Origin: Pempheris klunzingeri
Taxonomy: Eukaryota > Chordata > Actinopteri > Acropomatiformes > Pempheridae
Direction of reading: 5' to 3'
Length of the DNA stretch: 64,000 bases
Assembly (NCBI RefSeq): GCF_042242105.1
Contig: NC_092016.1
Span: forward strand, 10,554,501-10,618,500
The notes under the pieces were generated by a model. The model saw only the letters and a program-made list of their open reading frames with translations, had not been told where the DNA came from and did not search any database. Numbering within the stretch: position 1 is the stretch's first letter; the number at the start of each line of letters is the position of its first letter. The position numbers and the translations under genes were made by a program. Shown here one piece after another: positions 62,104-64,000 of the stretch.

Positions 62104-62376
62104 ATGTCTGATACAGCTGAGGGGGGAGGAATTATCAGGTATCAAGAAGTGTCGTCACCTCTAGAAGGCCTGCTGTGTCTGGAAACGCTGGACCGTAAAC
62201 TCTCGGAAGTTTTGAGCACATCTTCCCCCGCTACACAGCCTTTATCCACCTGTGTGATCGCCTCCCTCCAAAATGCCAAAACTCTGGTCAGAGGGGACAT
62301 TAAGAGATGGTTGAAGTTTGATAGTCATGCCGTGGTGAATAGACTTGCACGCTTCTCTAACTGGACTGTGTGTTGA
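62104..62376 (+). CDS. Unassigned 90-codon ORF, possibly a terminal exon
   Basis: I do not recognise this protein. The reading has balanced, protein-like composition with G/C-leaning third positions (for example EGLLCLETLDRKLSEVL, ASLQNAKTLVRGDIKRWLKF, HAVVNRLARFSNW), unlike the AT-rich chance ORFs nearby. An acceptor-like ctgatacag ends at 62116, so the true exon may start at about 62117 and belong to a multi-exon gene whose earlier exons I could not find in the 2 kb upstream. It is followed after 163 bp by AATAAA. The alternative is that it lies by chance within a long ube2q2 3' UTR. No membrane segment, signal peptide or known motif is seen. Confidence 0.4.
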   Translation: MSDTAEGGGIIRYQEVSSPLEGLLCLETLDRKLSEVLSTSSPATQPLSTCVIASLQNAKTLVRGDIKRWLKFDSHAVVNRLARFSNWTVC

Positions 62377-62538
62377 AAGGGTTCATTTATCTCAATTGTC
62401 AATTCATTTTCTGGCACCAACCAACACATGATGAGGTCTCGCGCCGTTGGCTGGCTTTGGTTTTTGTTTATTTTTCATTTTCCATTTGAAGAAATTTTGA
62501 CCATGTACAGAAATTTGTAAACTTGCATCAAGTTTATA

Positions 62539-62544
62539 AATAAA
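62539..62544 (+). terminator. Polyadenylation signal AATAAA
   Basis: Canonical AATAAA followed by T- and GT-rich sequence (attgctgttttactggtttc). It ends either the ube2q2 transcript or that of the ORF at 62104-62376. Confidence 0.6.
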
Positions 62545-62559
62545 GAATTTTAAGATTAT

Positions 62560-64000
62560 TGCTGTTTTACTGGTTTCCCTGTCTCTTAATGGATGCAGGT
62601 GTATTGGGCCGATGCTGATATTTTATTAAATGAATAACATAATTTACTGCTGACACAAGTTTTGTACTAATTTGATAATGTATGATGCTGTCAATTTAAG
62701 TGAGTAATGGATCACACAGTTATTAGTTTCAGTCATGTGTTCAGTCTCACAGCTACAAATCCACTTTCAACAGTCAAGTTTTCAGGACTTTGTGAGTAAT
62801 ATATTTTTTGCGATTTCCAAGAAGGCTCTCTGGAATGAACTACATAATTTGGTACTAATTAAAGGAACAATAACTAAATATATATGTATATAGAGGAAAG
62901 GATTCATGTGTGAGCAGCATTTGTGAAGTGTGATCAGAGCAAAGCAAAACCCTCATTCTCAATAAAGACGTTTCTGTCTATAATTGAGTCCTAAAAATGT
63001 TATTTTGCAGTGCCGTGTGAATTCTTCAACCTGCCTTTTAAGTCCTTTTGTATAAAATTGTCTGTATCTTGAGACAAGAATAAGGCCGCTTGTGGCTCTT
63101 AAGAAAATTATGATTTTAGAAGCTCCGTCAGCACCGAACTGAAGTGCAGCACTTGAGTAAATATCCTTAGTTCACCACTGACAACAATAAGGAGCATCAG
63201 CCCAAATCTTTCCTTTGAAGAAGAGGTTAAGATTTGTCTGCATTTTGTTGCTGTGTTCAACCCCAACTTGTGAAAAATAAGAGAAGTAACTGGATATGTT
63301 GCCAGGCTGATTCATCAGATGAAGAGAGTTGTCCTCAGGGAAAATGTTTCTTAAATTTTATTACCTTATTTGCAAAACAGATGTTCCTGTCCTCTATTCA
63401 CAAGAGCTGTTGAGGTTATCGCAGTGATTCAACACTTAAACATCAGCGTTGATTATGAGTAGGAGTCTCTGTTCAGTTTAGTGTACACTTTAAGTTTTAA
63501 CCAAAGGCACAAGTAATAATTCAGATTAGGTTGAAGGGCAAATGAAGCTTAGGAACCTTGTTCAGACTGGAGGGTGTCTAGGTTAGCTGTGTCCATGAAA
63601 ACTGTACATCTCCAAAATATAAGAAAGTTTAGTTTTTACTGTTTTTGCTCTATTTTTCATTCTTTCAAACTTATACTTCACTTAAGGCTCATGGACACTG
63701 CTATAAAGTTGAATAGATACATTTCGGTCCTTAGACCTTCATCGGATAAATGAATGGAAGTAAAAGGACAGTGTGCAGGAGATTTTTCTATTCTTTCAAA
63801 CTTCAACTTCATATGGAGACTGAAGGTTCCACATCCACAGCAGTGTAGCTGTAGCTGGTGGCTGGTGTGTGTGGAACACCCTGGTGCTCATAAAATAACA
63901 AAACAGGATGCAACAAGAACTGTTTAATATCTATTAGGGTAAGACCAAATAATACAAAAGTAATACACAAAAATGTATTCCTCATTTACTTCACTCATGG
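62560..64000. other. Terminal non-coding stretch
   Basis: AT-rich sequence without a recognisable exon. Around 63700-63745 the phrase tttcggtccttagaccttca resembles a dispersed fish repeat. Nothing else supportable. Confidence 0.45.

Overview
This window looks like nuclear DNA of a ray-finned fish, probably a spiny-rayed (percomorph) teleost. The evidence is vertebrate genes with conserved exon/intron structures, compact introns, a fish-type single-exon UDP-glucuronosyltransferase, and several interspersed repeats typical of teleosts. I see no bacterial operon, phage or CRISPR content.

Layout. (1) 0.7-6.7 kb, + strand: complete coding sequence of muscle-type pyruvate kinase (pkm), 10 coding exons, 530 aa. 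(2) 9.9-22.9 kb, - strand: complete hcn4, the hyperpolarization-activated cyclic-nucleotide-gated pacemaker channel, 8 coding exons, 1186 aa, convergent with pkm. (3) 27.9-40.5 kb, - strand: complete neuroplastin (nptn), 8 coding exons, 397 aa in the long form. It has a cassette Ig1 exon (Np65/Np55) and a 22-nt microexon with two possible acceptors. (4) 42.5-43.3 kb: two degenerate fragments of a LINE-type reverse transcriptase. (5) 45.4-46.3 kb, + strand: a short two-exon gene of the CALHM channel family, 213 aa, lacking the usual C-terminal domain. (6) 47.3-48.9 kb, - strand: a complete intronless UGT, UGT5-like, 533 aa. (7) 52.5-60.1 kb, + strand: complete ube2q2, a ubiquitin-conjugating enzyme, 13 exons, 378 aa, with one GC-AG intron. 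(8) 62.1-62.4 kb, + strand: an unassigned 90-codon ORF followed by a good polyadenylation signal.

PKM, HCN4, NPTN and UBE2Q2 all map to human chromosome 15q23-24, so most of the window is a conserved vertebrate synteny block. From memory, the CALHM-like and UGT genes between nptn and ube2q2 are not part of that human block and are probably fish-lineage residents. The genes do not form a pathway: glycolysis, pacemaker current, cell adhesion, a putative channel, conjugation and ubiquitination simply lie side by side.

Exon boundaries were set by hand from GT/AG (or GC/AG) sites, reading-frame continuity and recalled protein families. Every multi-exon model closes in frame. The most useful second-look items are the nptn tandem-acceptor microexon, the GC-AG intron with a (TG)nT4 acceptor in ube2q2, the C-terminally short CALHM, the single M2-like alternative exon in pkm, the altered residues after the hcn4 selectivity filter, and the unassigned ORF at 62.1 kb. 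I found no clear sign of a wholly new biological system.
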